Source: Candidatus Poribacteria bacterium (GTDB lineage: Bacteria > Poribacteria > DTPJ01). From it: 13,454 nt of DNA. Each line of letters opens with the position of its first letter. Position 1 is the stretch's first letter. The notes under the pieces were generated by a model. It ran no database searches. It saw nothing but the letters and a program-made list of their open reading frames with translations, and was not told the DNA's origin. The stretch is from NCBI GenBank assembly GCA_011334435.1, contig DTPJ01000821.1, forward strand, positions 1 to 13,454. The letters run 5' to 3'. Position numbers and translations under genes: made by a program. Of this stretch, positions 6,871 through 13,454 are shown piece after piece.

Positions 6871-7419
6871 TTGAAAGAGATGACAGCAGGTAATTTGAGG
6901 TCAGCATTTGGCGGAGAAAGTCAGGCACACATGAGGTATCTGATCTATGCAGATAAAGCTAAAGAGGAAGGATTTAACAATGTCTCAAGGCTTTTCACTG
7001 CTATAAGCGATGCTGAAAGAGTCCATGCGACACATCATTTTAAGACAATGGCTGATGTAAGCGGGGCATTTTTGGTCCCAAGCATGGCTGGTTTCGGTTA
7101 TTCAGCTACTTCTGCCAATCTTGATATAGCTATCGGCGGAGAGAGTTTTGAGATCAATGAAATGTATCCATCTTATATTGCAGTCGCCAAAGATCAAGAA
7201 GAAGGATCAGCAGAGGAGAGCTTCAGATATTCCTACCTATCAGAGAAAATTCATCTTAAAATGTTCCAGAAGGCTAAAGAAGCAGTTGATAATGGAAAAG
7301 ATGTTGATCTTGGTGTTGTTCAAATATGCCAAGAGTGCGGTTATACAAAAGAGGGCGATGCACCTGCTCAATGCCCTGTTTGTAAAAAGCCGAAGGAATG
7401 GTTTAAAGCATTTGCATAA
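6871..7419 (+). CDS. Rubrerythrin
   Basis: A 182-residue non-haem di-iron peroxidase that reduces hydrogen peroxide in the cytoplasm of anaerobes with electrons from rubredoxin or similar donors. The ferritin-like four-helix domain has Glu16 (GGESQAHMRY) and the E49-x-x-H52 pair (AERVH) of the first half, and the SEKIH motif of the second half. The C-terminal rubredoxin-like domain binds one iron through Cys153, Cys156, Cys168 and Cys171 (CQECG and CPVC). Nothing expected is missing, and the length is normal. Start: TTG with AAGGAGG 8 bases upstream. It follows the etf unit on the same strand but has a 113-base leader with an inverted repeat, so it may have its own promoter. Protection of the oxygen-sensitive glycyl radical enzyme upstream is a natural role, though rubrerythrin also occurs alone in many anaerobes. 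Confidence 0.96.
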   Translation: MKEMTAGNLRSAFGGESQAHMRYLIYADKAKEEGFNNVSRLFTAISDAERVHATHHFKTMADVSGAFLVPSMAGFGYSATSANLDIAIGGESFEINEMYPSYIAVAKDQEEGSAEESFRYSYLSEKIHLKMFQKAKEAVDNGKDVDLGVVQICQECGYTKEGDAPAQCPVCKKPKEWFKAFA

Positions 7420-7441
7420 TTCATAAGCTTTTGATAGCTAA

Positions 7442-7476
7442 TTTATAGGACACCTGTTTATGTCGTGTCCTATAAA
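7442..7476. terminator. Strong hairpin, probable transcription terminator between convergent genes
   Basis: The arms TTTATAGGACAC (7442-7453) and GTGTCCTATAAA (7465-7476) pair perfectly over 12 bp around an 11-base loop, 22 bases after the rubrerythrin stop. No run of T follows on either strand, so it is not a textbook rho-independent terminator. Position and stem strength still favour a role in ending or protecting the rubrerythrin transcript. A dispersed palindrome is the alternative. Confidence 0.5.
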
Positions 7477-7521
7477 ATTTGGACAATCTATATTTATAAT
7501 AGCATCAAATTAATCTTTTCG

Positions 7522-7540
7522 TTTAGAGAATTCCTCTAAA
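7522..7540. repeat. Small palindrome TTTAGAG / CTCTAAA
   Basis: Seven-base arms (7522-7528 and 7534-7540) around AATTC. The word GATTTAGAGG, on the - strand here (7533-7542), recurs on the + strand at 13361-13370 beside another hairpin, which hints at a dispersed element. Confidence 0.4.
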
Positions 7541-7566
7541 TCCCATAGGCGTTAAGTTAAGGACTC

Positions 7567-7600
7567 TTAACCCCGAAGGGGTGATATATTTATAGAAAAC
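7567..7600 (+). repeat. REP-like palindrome 1 (CCCC-GAA-GGGG with AT tail)
   Basis: A hairpin of CCCC (7571-7574), loop GAA and GGGG (7578-7581) is followed by the tail TGATATATTTATAGAAAAC. The same hairpin and tail recur inverted at 7709-7743. A 6-bp inverted repeat (GTTAAG at 7551-7556, CTTAAC at 7566-7571) sits just before it. Confidence 0.65.
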
Positions 7601-7621
7601 ACATAAATAAAAAACCTTTTA

Positions 7622-7643
7622 GCTCCGTCAGGAGCGACATATA
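7622..7643 (+). repeat. REP-like palindrome 2 (GCTCC-GTCA-GGAGC)
   Basis: A hairpin with GCTCC (7622-7626), loop GTCA and GGAGC (7631-7635) is followed by GACATATA. The stem differs from the other two copies but the position of the tail and its GA-ATAT core are alike, so it seems a diverged member of the same family. Confidence 0.6.
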
Positions 7644-7708
7644 ACCTTTAACTTTTAACCTTTTCCCCATTATATTCCGCTCCGCTTCCGCTTTGTATTT
7701 TAGCGTTT

Positions 7709-7743
7709 ATCGTTTCTATAAATATGACGCCTCTTCGGGGTTA
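7709..7743 (-). repeat. REP-like palindrome 3, inverted copy
   Basis: Read on the - strand it is AACCCCGAAGAGGCGTCAT then ATTTATAGAAAC, matching palindrome 1 in hairpin loop (GAA), flanking AACCCC and tail. One stem position is a G-T wobble. Head-to-head or tail-to-tail pairs of this kind are typical of REP/BIME elements. Confidence 0.65.
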
Positions 7744-7819
7744 AAAATTCTTAATTTATCGCCCATACTCTAAATCTCTTTTTCTAAAAAAAGACTTTGT
7801 TGCCAAAGATCAGTAAATT

Positions 7820-10372
7820 TCACCTTATAACAGAAAATTTGCCTATTTTATATACTTTTTTATCATCTTTGATCGCCACAATTTTATAAAGATATGTCCC
7901 GCTTGAAAGCATATTTCCAGCTTCATCTCTAATATCCCATGCCTCTTCGTTGTATCCTTTGTCTATTGATGTGCAGTTTATAGTCTTTATCCGTCTGCCT
8001 AATATTGTGTATATAGTTATCGTCACTTCATCTGCACCTAATCCAAGCGTGTAACAAAATGTCGCTGATGAACTAACAGGATTTGGATGCAATAAAATAT
8101 CCTTTATTGAAAAAATAGCCTTCTCATCATCTTCATTCTGATCATCGGTTGAGGATATGATCTCAGGATCAACGTCAGACAAAAATCTTATTTCCTCATC
8201 AATTAAAGCTATAAGTGACTCTCTTGCGGAATCGTCAGTATAATTAAACACGTCTATAAAATATTTTATCTCTGCGATCTCATTAGACATCTCTTTGGAA
8301 TACTCTATTGCACTTGATAATTTTCTTATAAGTGATTCACGAGACCCGCCTTTTAAACCTATCTCTCGTGCTTCCACTAAGCAAAGCCTTGATGCAAAAA
8401 ATCGCGACCACATTCTCATCAAGTGCATACTATCCATATAATCTGATAAGTATTGATCTGACGACGGTAAAAGCGAAACTTTGGCATTATACATATCGTT
8501 TGCAGAATCTTGTTGACGAGGTAAAAGCGATGATAGTCTTTCTTTTGCATATTCAATTGACTTTATATTTGGTATAGATAAAGTATCTTTGACAGCGGAC
8601 TTGCCTATTATATTCCAAAATCTCGTCGCATATCCTCTTGAACCATCGCCATATTTTCCTGTAAGCGATAACGTTCCTGCATAATCTGAGAAATAGTCTG
8701 ATAAGACATTTGTATTTTTTCTAAGTCCGCTCAAAATGTATTGGGCAGATTTTTCGCCATAACCTCTGATAAGATAGTTTTTCATTAAACTGACATAATC
8801 TTCATTTGGATCATAAATCAGACGTGAACTGACGATCTTATCAAGGATAGCTAATCCACCTTCGCCTTGAAGCGTAAAACCGCCTAATCCGTTGAGATAG
8901 GGATTTACAGAATACTTTCGCAATCCCTCAGCAAAAAGATCAGCTTCAATCATCCATAAAGGCATAACTTCCTCAACATCATGTGATATGATCACTGCTT
9001 TATGCCCGTATTTGCTTACATCATTGATAAAGCTAATTTTTATCTCGGGATCATTTGTCGGCTCGCCATCTATGCCCCATTTTTGCATTAGGATAGTCCC
9101 TTTTGGCAGTCTTGCAAGGTTTGTGCGATCTGGGTCTTTCAGCCACACGCTATCATAGCCAGATATTATGAATTTGAAGTTCGGATCAACTTCAAGTGCC
9201 GAATTGATAATATCCGAATATATATCCCAAAGTGCTTTCTGTAATTGTGAATTATCCCCATTGGGAGCTCGTGTCTCCCAGCCCCATGACCGAAGATGAA
9301 AACCTGTCAAGGTCGGCGAATACGTCTTTATAATACTCTTGACAAGCCGTTTGATTAAATCTCGCGCTTCGGGTTTTGTCCATGATATTGGTTGATACCA
9401 TTCACCATTTCTTGAATTCTGATACTTAACTTTGTCCTCCAAAAGCTCTGGATGGTTAGCCATAATGGCTTTTGTCGGTTCGCCCATGACATACATAAAA
9501 AGATAAGTTTCTATGCCCCTATCTCTAAGATCCCATAGCCTTTTTCTGAGATCATTAATTCTGTTCATCCTTTTAGGGACAGACTCATCTTGCATATCCT
9601 CAAATTGTGAATCATAAACATATTTAAAAGCAGTTCCTAACCCATCATCTATGCCTGTGCCTGTCCAGACGCCCTCTGCACCACTTATGTTTATCCTATG
9701 TCTGCTCAACCATATCGGGTCTTCTTGTGATATTGTGCATCTAATCGGATAAAATGGCTTTGATCTAATATTCATATCTTTTATAGAAAGCGTCGTCCTA
9801 ATAGGCAGATCAAAATCAAGGTCTACGGGATTAAGCCCTGTCGCATTTGAGATCATCTCCTCAATAAGCCGATTTACTGCATAGATAACGCCTCTTTCTG
9901 GCTTTCCCGTTGTCACAAGCATATTAATATTGTCATCACTTATATTTGCAACTATAAATTCCTCATCTTTTAGGTTATCAACATTTTGTAATAGACGTTT
10001 TTTATACAGGGAATTGATATATTTGTTATTTTCATAAGTGCCTATTAATATTATATTGCCTGACTGAATTGGCATTGAATCTGATCTAATGTCAAGGACA
10101 GTTCTCGTAATTTTATTGACATAGAAATTAAGTTCGTTTATCGCGAATTTTTCCTGTTCTGAGGGATTTTCTGGAATGACGATTAAGCATACTGGCTTGC
10201 CATTTTGGACTATGACAAAATCGCATAAGGCATGATTTGTGATTAAGAATAAAAGGAAGCAAATAAAATAATAGGTGATGGATAATAAGTAACGGGTTAT
10301 GTGGTATTGAATACTGGATTTAAATATCAAGTCTGATGTCTGATGTCTCATGTCCAAAGTCTGATATTCCAT
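7820..10372 (-). CDS. Secreted glycoside-hydrolase-like protein with C-terminal sorting domain
   Basis: An 850-residue exported protein. The N-terminus has a hydrophobic segment (YLLSITYYFICFLLFLIT, about 28-45) followed by NHALC-D, a probable signal peptide; the residues before Cys do not fit a lipobox. Residues about 51-125 resemble the alpha-glucuronidase (GH67)/hexosaminidase N-terminal domain (EKFAINELNFYVNKIT, IILIGTYEN). A long alpha/beta region (about 190-560, with GFHLRSWGWETRAP and FIISGYDSVW) looks like a TIM-barrel hydrolase core, then a helical region. After an acidic linker, about 757-850 (HPNPVSSSATF, TIYTILGRRIK, SGTYLYKI) is a FlgD-like/type IX-type sorting domain. Catalytic acids cannot be named, and the enzyme class is inference. 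The start is doubtful: the first 25 or so codons lie in heptamer repeats, and no ribosome site precedes the ATG, 5 bases after the helicase stop. Confidence 0.78.
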   Translation of the reverse strand: MEYQTLDMRHQTSDLIFKSSIQYHITRYLLSITYYFICFLLFLITNHALCDFVIVQNGKPVCLIVIPENPSEQEKFAINELNFYVNKITRTVLDIRSDSMPIQSGNIILIGTYENNKYINSLYKKRLLQNVDNLKDEEFIVANISDDNINMLVTTGKPERGVIYAVNRLIEEMISNATGLNPVDLDFDLPIRTTLSIKDMNIRSKPFYPIRCTISQEDPIWLSRHRINISGAEGVWTGTGIDDGLGTAFKYVYDSQFEDMQDESVPKRMNRINDLRKRLWDLRDRGIETYLFMYVMGEPTKAIMANHPELLEDKVKYQNSRNGEWYQPISWTKPEARDLIKRLVKSIIKTYSPTLTGFHLRSWGWETRAPNGDNSQLQKALWDIYSDIINSALEVDPNFKFIISGYDSVWLKDPDRTNLARLPKGTILMQKWGIDGEPTNDPEIKISFINDVSKYGHKAVIISHDVEEVMPLWMIEADLFAEGLRKYSVNPYLNGLGGFTLQGEGGLAILDKIVSSRLIYDPNEDYVSLMKNYLIRGYGEKSAQYILSGLRKNTNVLSDYFSDYAGTLSLTGKYGDGSRGYATRFWNIIGKSAVKDTLSIPNIKSIEYAKERLSSLLPRQQDSANDMYNAKVSLLPSSDQYLSDYMDSMHLMRMWSRFFASRLCLVEAREIGLKGGSRESLIRKLSSAIEYSKEMSNEIAEIKYFIDVFNYTDDSARESLIALIDEEIRFLSDVDPEIISSTDDQNEDDEKAIFSIKDILLHPNPVSSSATFCYTLGLGADEVTITIYTILGRRIKTINCTSIDKGYNEEAWDIRDEAGNMLSSGTYLYKIVAIKDDKKVYKIGKFSVIR
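10270..10318 (-). repeat. Degenerate heptamer tract in the signal-peptide coding region
   Basis: On the + strand the bases read as seven successive 7-mers of related form (AATAGGT, GATGGAT, AATAAGT, AACGGGT, then weaker TATGTGG, TATTGAA, TACTGGA). The first four share an A-T/C-G-T skeleton. The tract covers codons for about residues 19-34 of the secreted protein. Degeneracy is high, so this is less sure than the neighbouring tract. Confidence 0.4.
10327..10361 (-). repeat. Heptamer tandem repeat at the 5' end of the secreted-protein gene
   Basis: On the + strand there are five 7-mers in a row: TCAAGTC, TGATGTC, TGATGTC, TCATGTC, CAAAGTC, and a partial sixth (TGATATT). On the coding strand the unit is GACATCA. 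The tract falls in the first 15 codons counted from the ATG at 10372 and gives the peptide QTLDMRHQTSDL, low-complexity text unlike a signal-peptide n-region. Confidence 0.75.
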
Positions 10373-10377
10373 ATTAA

Positions 10378-13248
10378 TCAGTGGTTAATAAGGGCTTCTA
10401 TTTCTTCAATTGATAATGGTTTTATCTCTCTTATCTTGTCAAGACAAACATAATATATTTTACAGATAGCGGGTTTTTCTGAATAAATTCCTCTAATAAC
10501 ATGATAATATACAGAAAGCTGTTTTATATATTCGCTCTCGTTGAAATCATTCGTATCGCTTTTATAATCAATTATCTCTATACTATCGTCACATATAGCC
10601 AAAAGATCGATCTTTCCTCGTATAAGATTATTGCCGATAGGTAATGAACATTCAATCTCTGGTATCAGTTCGTTAGCGTTAAGTGACTTGATAAATTGCC
10701 TTATTCTTTCTGCTTCGGGTTGATCCCATTTTTCATCTATTCCCAAAGCGATTTTATATGCAAAGCTATGAAGATCGTTTCCAAATTCCCTTCCTTTGCC
10801 ATCATCAAAATATCTGTATTTTATAAGATCGTGAACAGCAAATACATTGCCTCGTTTTTCATAGTTTTCAATGAATAGATCATCATGGATGTCCTGTTTT
10901 TCTGGTATTTCTACTGAAATTTGATTATCATAATCACTGACAATATCATAACCATCAGCCATTTTTTGAAAAAATATAGAGCCTTTCTGATTTGCAGTGA
11001 AAATAAGATATTGCTTTGCCCTTGTAATTGCGACATATAAAAGCCGTCTCTCCTCATCATAGTCAGAGAATAAATTTGCCGTCAATAGATCAGTTTGCCA
11101 TTTATCAAATTTGAACTTAAAACCGTTTTTCTCGCCAAACTCATCTTTTATTCTAAGACCGATGAGATCATGATAAATTATATTGTTTCTTTCCTTTTGA
11201 CTTGATGGAAAATATCTATCATTTACGTTAGCAATGATCACTATGGGATATTCAAGACCTTTTGCACCATGTATCGTTTGAATAGTAACCGCATTATCAG
11301 AAAGGTTAATGTCCACTTCATAAGTCTCTTCGGCGGATATATTTTCTTCAATGAAATTGATCAGTTCTGGAATGGATATAAGCATATTATCAAAAAGAGA
11401 TTGGATATTAACGACTACTGCATTAGCGTAACTTCCCGTTAGATTGTGAAATTTCATTATTTTTCCGACCAAAGAGACAATATCCTTTTCCTCTTTTCTA
11501 AGTTCCTCTATAAAATTAACGAGATAATCTGGATATTGACCCTCATTAACAATTTGGTTAATTTGAGGATAATTGTATCCTTCTTTTTCAAGTATTGTTA
11601 TCCATCCACGACGGTTGTTAGAATTTACTATAAGCCTTAGCCATGCCAAAACTAACAATGCTGGTTCAGTTTTAAATAGCTCTATGCCGCCGTCGTAGTT
11701 TGCAGGGATGCCAAGCCTTATAGCCTGATCCTGCAATTCCAGCCCAAACGCTCTGTCCCTACATAAAACAGCTATATCTTTATATTTTGGCTTCCTTAAT
11801 TCATAGACGTCATCTTTTATTTCCTTAATGAGATAATCATCGTTGTTGACTATCTCTTGAATTTTCGCCAAAACTATCCTTTGTTCATCATCTCTGTCTT
11901 TGCCAAGCAAAAACTCAATATTTGTCCTATCATCAAGGTCAAACGCAGATTTGAGATGTGTTATTTTTTCTGATATATTTTCATCTATATAATCATCTTT
12001 CGTTGCAGGTATCGTCAATGATTTTTCCGAAAAATCCAAAATCTTTTGCGAACTTCTGTAATTAATATCAAATTCGCGGTGGATCGCTTTAATATCATAA
12101 GTTATCCGTTCATAATCGTTATTTAACATTTGTTTATAAGTTATCAGCTTTTCATCAAAATTAATGATGTTATCAATAGTGGCATTCCTAAAAGCGTATA
12201 TGCCCTGTTTCCAATCGCCGACAGCACAGAGATTGCTTGTCTTCATTAGCATAAGCACCATCATAAATTGAATTTCGTTTGTGTCTTGAAATTCATCAAC
12301 CATAACGTAGTCAAAAGATTTTTTTCGTCTCAATTCATGATTATAATATAGCAAGATGAAAGCGAACATTATCATAAAATCAAAGTTTATCCGATTCATC
12401 TTAACGCAATGTTCTATATAGTGGAAATATACATCATGGACAAAGTGTGTTAATAAAGTGCGGTCATCATTAAAGGCTAATTCCAATGCTTCTTCGGGGA
12501 TTTGAACATCATTGAAAAGATCAATATTCGGTGAATTGAGATAATGTCCCTCTTTGAATCTGGTAACAAATGACTTTTTCAGCTTGGAATCGGTTATCGT
12601 TTTCTTCCCTATTATAGGCTTATTAAGCACATCAAACTTTTTCTTTCTATAAAGTTCAAGATTGCCATAAAGAAGCTCTTCTCCATTATTAAACCAGCCT
12701 TGTCTTGATGGAAAAATGCCCTTACAGCAAAGTTTTTTTATTAAATCAAGTATGTCGTCACTTTTGATAACTTTATATATATCTATGTATTGAGGATTTT
12801 TTTCTCTGAAATTGTTGAAGAATCTTCGGAAGAACTGTTTCTCATAAATTTCTCTTTCCATAACAGCGGGATTTTGGATAACGCCGTCAATGCCCAAGAA
12901 TTTTGGAGATTCTAATCCCTCGGTCTTTATCAATCTGTTGCAAAATGAATGGAATGTGCTTATTGGTGCATTTTTAAGTCTATTGATATTATATCTATTA
13001 CCACATTCTTTGATTATCTTGTTACGCATATTTTCGGCAGCGTTTTCGGTAAATGTGAGCAATAAAATCCTGTTGGGGTCGCCAACAACGTCAAGAATTT
13101 TTTCATATCGTTTAGTGATCGCGGTTGTCTTGCCAGTTCCCGCTCCTGCGTCAACGACGTATATCCCATCAATGCTGTTGACAACGTCTAATTGTTTTTC
13201 GTTTAGCTCTTTTGTGAGAGTGTTTATTTTAAGATCAATTTGTGTCAT
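10378..13248 (-). CDS. UvrD/AddA-like helicase with C-terminal RecB-family nuclease domain
   Basis: A 956-residue superfamily 1A helicase fused to a nuclease, of the kind that processes DNA double-strand ends for repair (AddA/RecB type). Helicase motifs in order: Q-motif LNEKQLDVV (15-23), Walker A AGAGTGKTT (34-42, Lys40), Ia LLLTFTENAA, Ib ISTFHSFC, II VDEFQDT (about 316-322), III AVGDWKQGIYAFRNA, IV NYRSS, V TIHGAKGLEYP (about 655-665), VI RRLLYVAITRAK. The nuclease domain has FGNDLHSF, GKIDLLAI (about 876-883), IIDYKSD (about 893-899) and QLSVYYHVI, the full His, Asp, Asp-x-Lys and Q-Y set of RecB nucleases, so it should be active. It is shorter than a typical AddA (about 1,200 residues). 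No AddB partner follows; the next gene is a secreted protein 5 bases on. ATG start with no clear ribosome site; the leader is repeat DNA. Confidence 0.93.
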   Translation of the reverse strand: MTQIDLKINTLTKELNEKQLDVVNSIDGIYVVDAGAGTGKTTAITKRYEKILDVVGDPNRILLLTFTENAAENMRNKIIKECGNRYNINRLKNAPISTFHSFCNRLIKTEGLESPKFLGIDGVIQNPAVMEREIYEKQFFRRFFNNFREKNPQYIDIYKVIKSDDILDLIKKLCCKGIFPSRQGWFNNGEELLYGNLELYRKKKFDVLNKPIIGKKTITDSKLKKSFVTRFKEGHYLNSPNIDLFNDVQIPEEALELAFNDDRTLLTHFVHDVYFHYIEHCVKMNRINFDFMIMFAFILLYYNHELRRKKSFDYVMVDEFQDTNEIQFMMVLMLMKTSNLCAVGDWKQGIYAFRNATIDNIINFDEKLITYKQMLNNDYERITYDIKAIHREFDINYRSSQKILDFSEKSLTIPATKDDYIDENISEKITHLKSAFDLDDRTNIEFLLGKDRDDEQRIVLAKIQEIVNNDDYLIKEIKDDVYELRKPKYKDIAVLCRDRAFGLELQDQAIRLGIPANYDGGIELFKTEPALLVLAWLRLIVNSNNRRGWITILEKEGYNYPQINQIVNEGQYPDYLVNFIEELRKEEKDIVSLVGKIMKFHNLTGSYANAVVVNIQSLFDNMLISIPELINFIEENISAEETYEVDINLSDNAVTIQTIHGAKGLEYPIVIIANVNDRYFPSSQKERNNIIYHDLIGLRIKDEFGEKNGFKFKFDKWQTDLLTANLFSDYDEERRLLYVAITRAKQYLIFTANQKGSIFFQKMADGYDIVSDYDNQISVEIPEKQDIHDDLFIENYEKRGNVFAVHDLIKYRYFDDGKGREFGNDLHSFAYKIALGIDEKWDQPEAERIRQFIKSLNANELIPEIECSLPIGNNLIRGKIDLLAICDDSIEIIDYKSDTNDFNESEYIKQLSVYYHVIRGIYSEKPAICKIYYVCLDKIREIKPLSIEEIEALINH

Positions 13249-13274
13249 AAGTAGTATTTGATTGAATTAATTAG

Positions 13275-13370
13275 AAGTCTCCCTTTGGAAAAGAAAAAAG
13301 CACAAAAAGTCACCCCTTGAAAAAGAAAAAAGCACAAAAAGTCTCCCTTTAGAAAAGGGAGATTTAGAGG
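13275..13370 (-). repeat. 32-bp tandem repeat, two full units and one diverging unit
   Basis: Units begin at 13275, 13307 and 13339, exactly 32 bases apart. Each opens with AAGTC; units 1 and 3 continue as TCCCTTT and unit 2 as ACCCCTT. Units 1 and 2 end in the shared AGAAAAAAGCACAAA. Unit 3 keeps only its first half and then turns into a hairpin. There are no spacers, so it is not a CRISPR array. It fills the leader of the helicase gene. Confidence 0.82.
13336..13362 (-). terminator. Rho-independent terminator for the gene at the right edge
   Basis: The arms TCTCCCTTT (13342-13350) and AAAGGGAGA (13354-13362) pair perfectly over 9 bp around a 3-base loop. On the - strand the stem is followed by C and five T (13340-13336), then more T-rich repeat. 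It stands 37 bases after the stop of the partial - strand gene and 88 bases or more before the helicase start. Confidence 0.6.
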
Positions 13371-13398
13371 GATTTTGTAACTGATCATTAGTTTTGAT

Positions 13399-13454
13399 TC
13401 ATTTAATATCTATCTCAATATCAGCATCGGCAGAATCATTTTTTATTGCACCAA
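13399..13454 (-). CDS. C-terminal end of an unidentified protein (partial)
   Basis: The - strand frame from the window edge to a TGA at 13399-13401 encodes 17 residues, GAIKNDSADADIEIDIK, an acidic, alternating tail like a final beta strand. The other two - strand frames hit stops quickly. The terminator-like hairpin just downstream supports a gene end here. It is too short to identify and could be chance. Confidence 0.42.
   Translation of the reverse strand, partial: GAIKNDSADADIEIDIK

Larger units (their letters stand above)
7420..7819. other. Gene-free convergent intergenic region with palindromes
   Basis: These 400 bases lie between the ends of two converging genes, and I see no coding region or structural RNA in them. 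They hold one strong and one smaller hairpin, three REP-like palindromes with a shared tail, a quasi-repeat of AACCTTTAACTTTTAACC type (about 7643-7664), and a short TCCGCT-type tandem (about 7675-7694). The dense packing of repeats is typical of a landing site for REP-like elements between convergent genes. Confidence 0.6.

Noticed and set aside
7148..7426. Open reading frame in another frame inside rubrerythrin
   Set aside because: Rubrerythrin has every conserved residue over the same bases; the other frame has basic low-complexity text and no family signs.
7420..7819. tRNA or other structural RNA gene in the convergent gap
   Set aside because: No cloverleaf arms or conserved tRNA boxes; the hairpins are explained by palindromic repeats.
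10217..10245. Lipoprotein signal in the secreted protein (Cys at the cleavage region)
   Set aside because: The residues before Cys are H-A-L, with Leu at -1, which does not fit the lipobox; signal peptidase I cleavage is more likely.
12890..13261. Hydrophobic open reading frame of 123 residues opposite the helicase start
   Set aside because: It is antisense to the Q-motif and Walker A region; the hydrophobic look comes from the complementary codons.
13275..13370. Possible CRISPR array from three regularly spaced repeats
   Set aside because: The units abut with no spacers, the third diverges, and no cas gene is near.
1..13454. A defence island, suggested by methyltransferase, toxin-antitoxin and helicase-nuclease genes
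   Set aside because: The methyltransferase is a broken fragment with no restriction gene, the helicase is far away on the other strand, and metabolic genes lie between. The three do not form a unit.

Overview
The window is AT-rich bacterial DNA with two blocks that converge on a repeat-filled intergenic region at about 7420-7819. The + strand block (about 1-7419) carries anaerobic redox metabolism. The - strand block (about 7820-13454) carries a secreted glycoside-hydrolase-like protein, a helicase-nuclease and the tail of a further gene. A glycyl radical enzyme and a rubrerythrin point to an anaerobe or microaerophile. A C-terminal FlgD-like/type IX-type sorting domain on the secreted protein points to an outer-membrane-bearing lineage of the FCB-superphylum kind, or a similar candidate phylum such as Poribacteria or Latescibacteria. 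That placement is inference from gene content only.

Left to right on the + strand: (1) the C-terminal half of an N6-adenine DNA methyltransferase, cut off from its catalytic half by an in-frame stop at 3-5 and running 56 bases into the next gene; (2) etfB; (3) an antitoxin and RelE-type toxin pair lying between etfB and etfA; (4) etfA; (5) a 743-residue glycyl radical enzyme of the PFL/diol-dehydratase fold with an intact glycyl-radical site but Cys-His-Trp where the usual Cys-X-Glu stands; (6) a Gfo/Idh/MocA oxidoreductase; (7) rubrerythrin, set apart by a 113-base gap with an inverted repeat and started by TTG behind a near-perfect Shine-Dalgarno. Genes 2 to 6 are closely spaced (13 to 32 bases apart, or overlapping) and look like one transcription unit. 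No radical-SAM activase and no acyl-CoA dehydrogenase are present here, so the partners of the radical enzyme and of the electron transfer flavoprotein must be encoded elsewhere.

The intergenic region 7420-7819 has no gene. It holds a strong 12-bp hairpin, a smaller one, and three REP-like palindromes that share a tail (GATATATTTATAGAAA or close variants), two forward and one inverted. On the - strand, read from the right edge, there is the last 17 codons of an unidentified gene, a terminator-like hairpin inside a 32-bp tandem repeat, a 956-residue UvrD/AddA-like helicase with a C-terminal RecB-family nuclease domain, and, 5 bases later, the secreted protein. The predicted start of that protein lies in tandem heptamer repeats.

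The best candidate for something undescribed is the etfBA, glycyl radical enzyme and Gfo/Idh/MocA set: a radical enzyme of unassigned chemistry next to its own flavoprotein electron carrier and a sugar-type dehydrogenase with a changed active-site motif.
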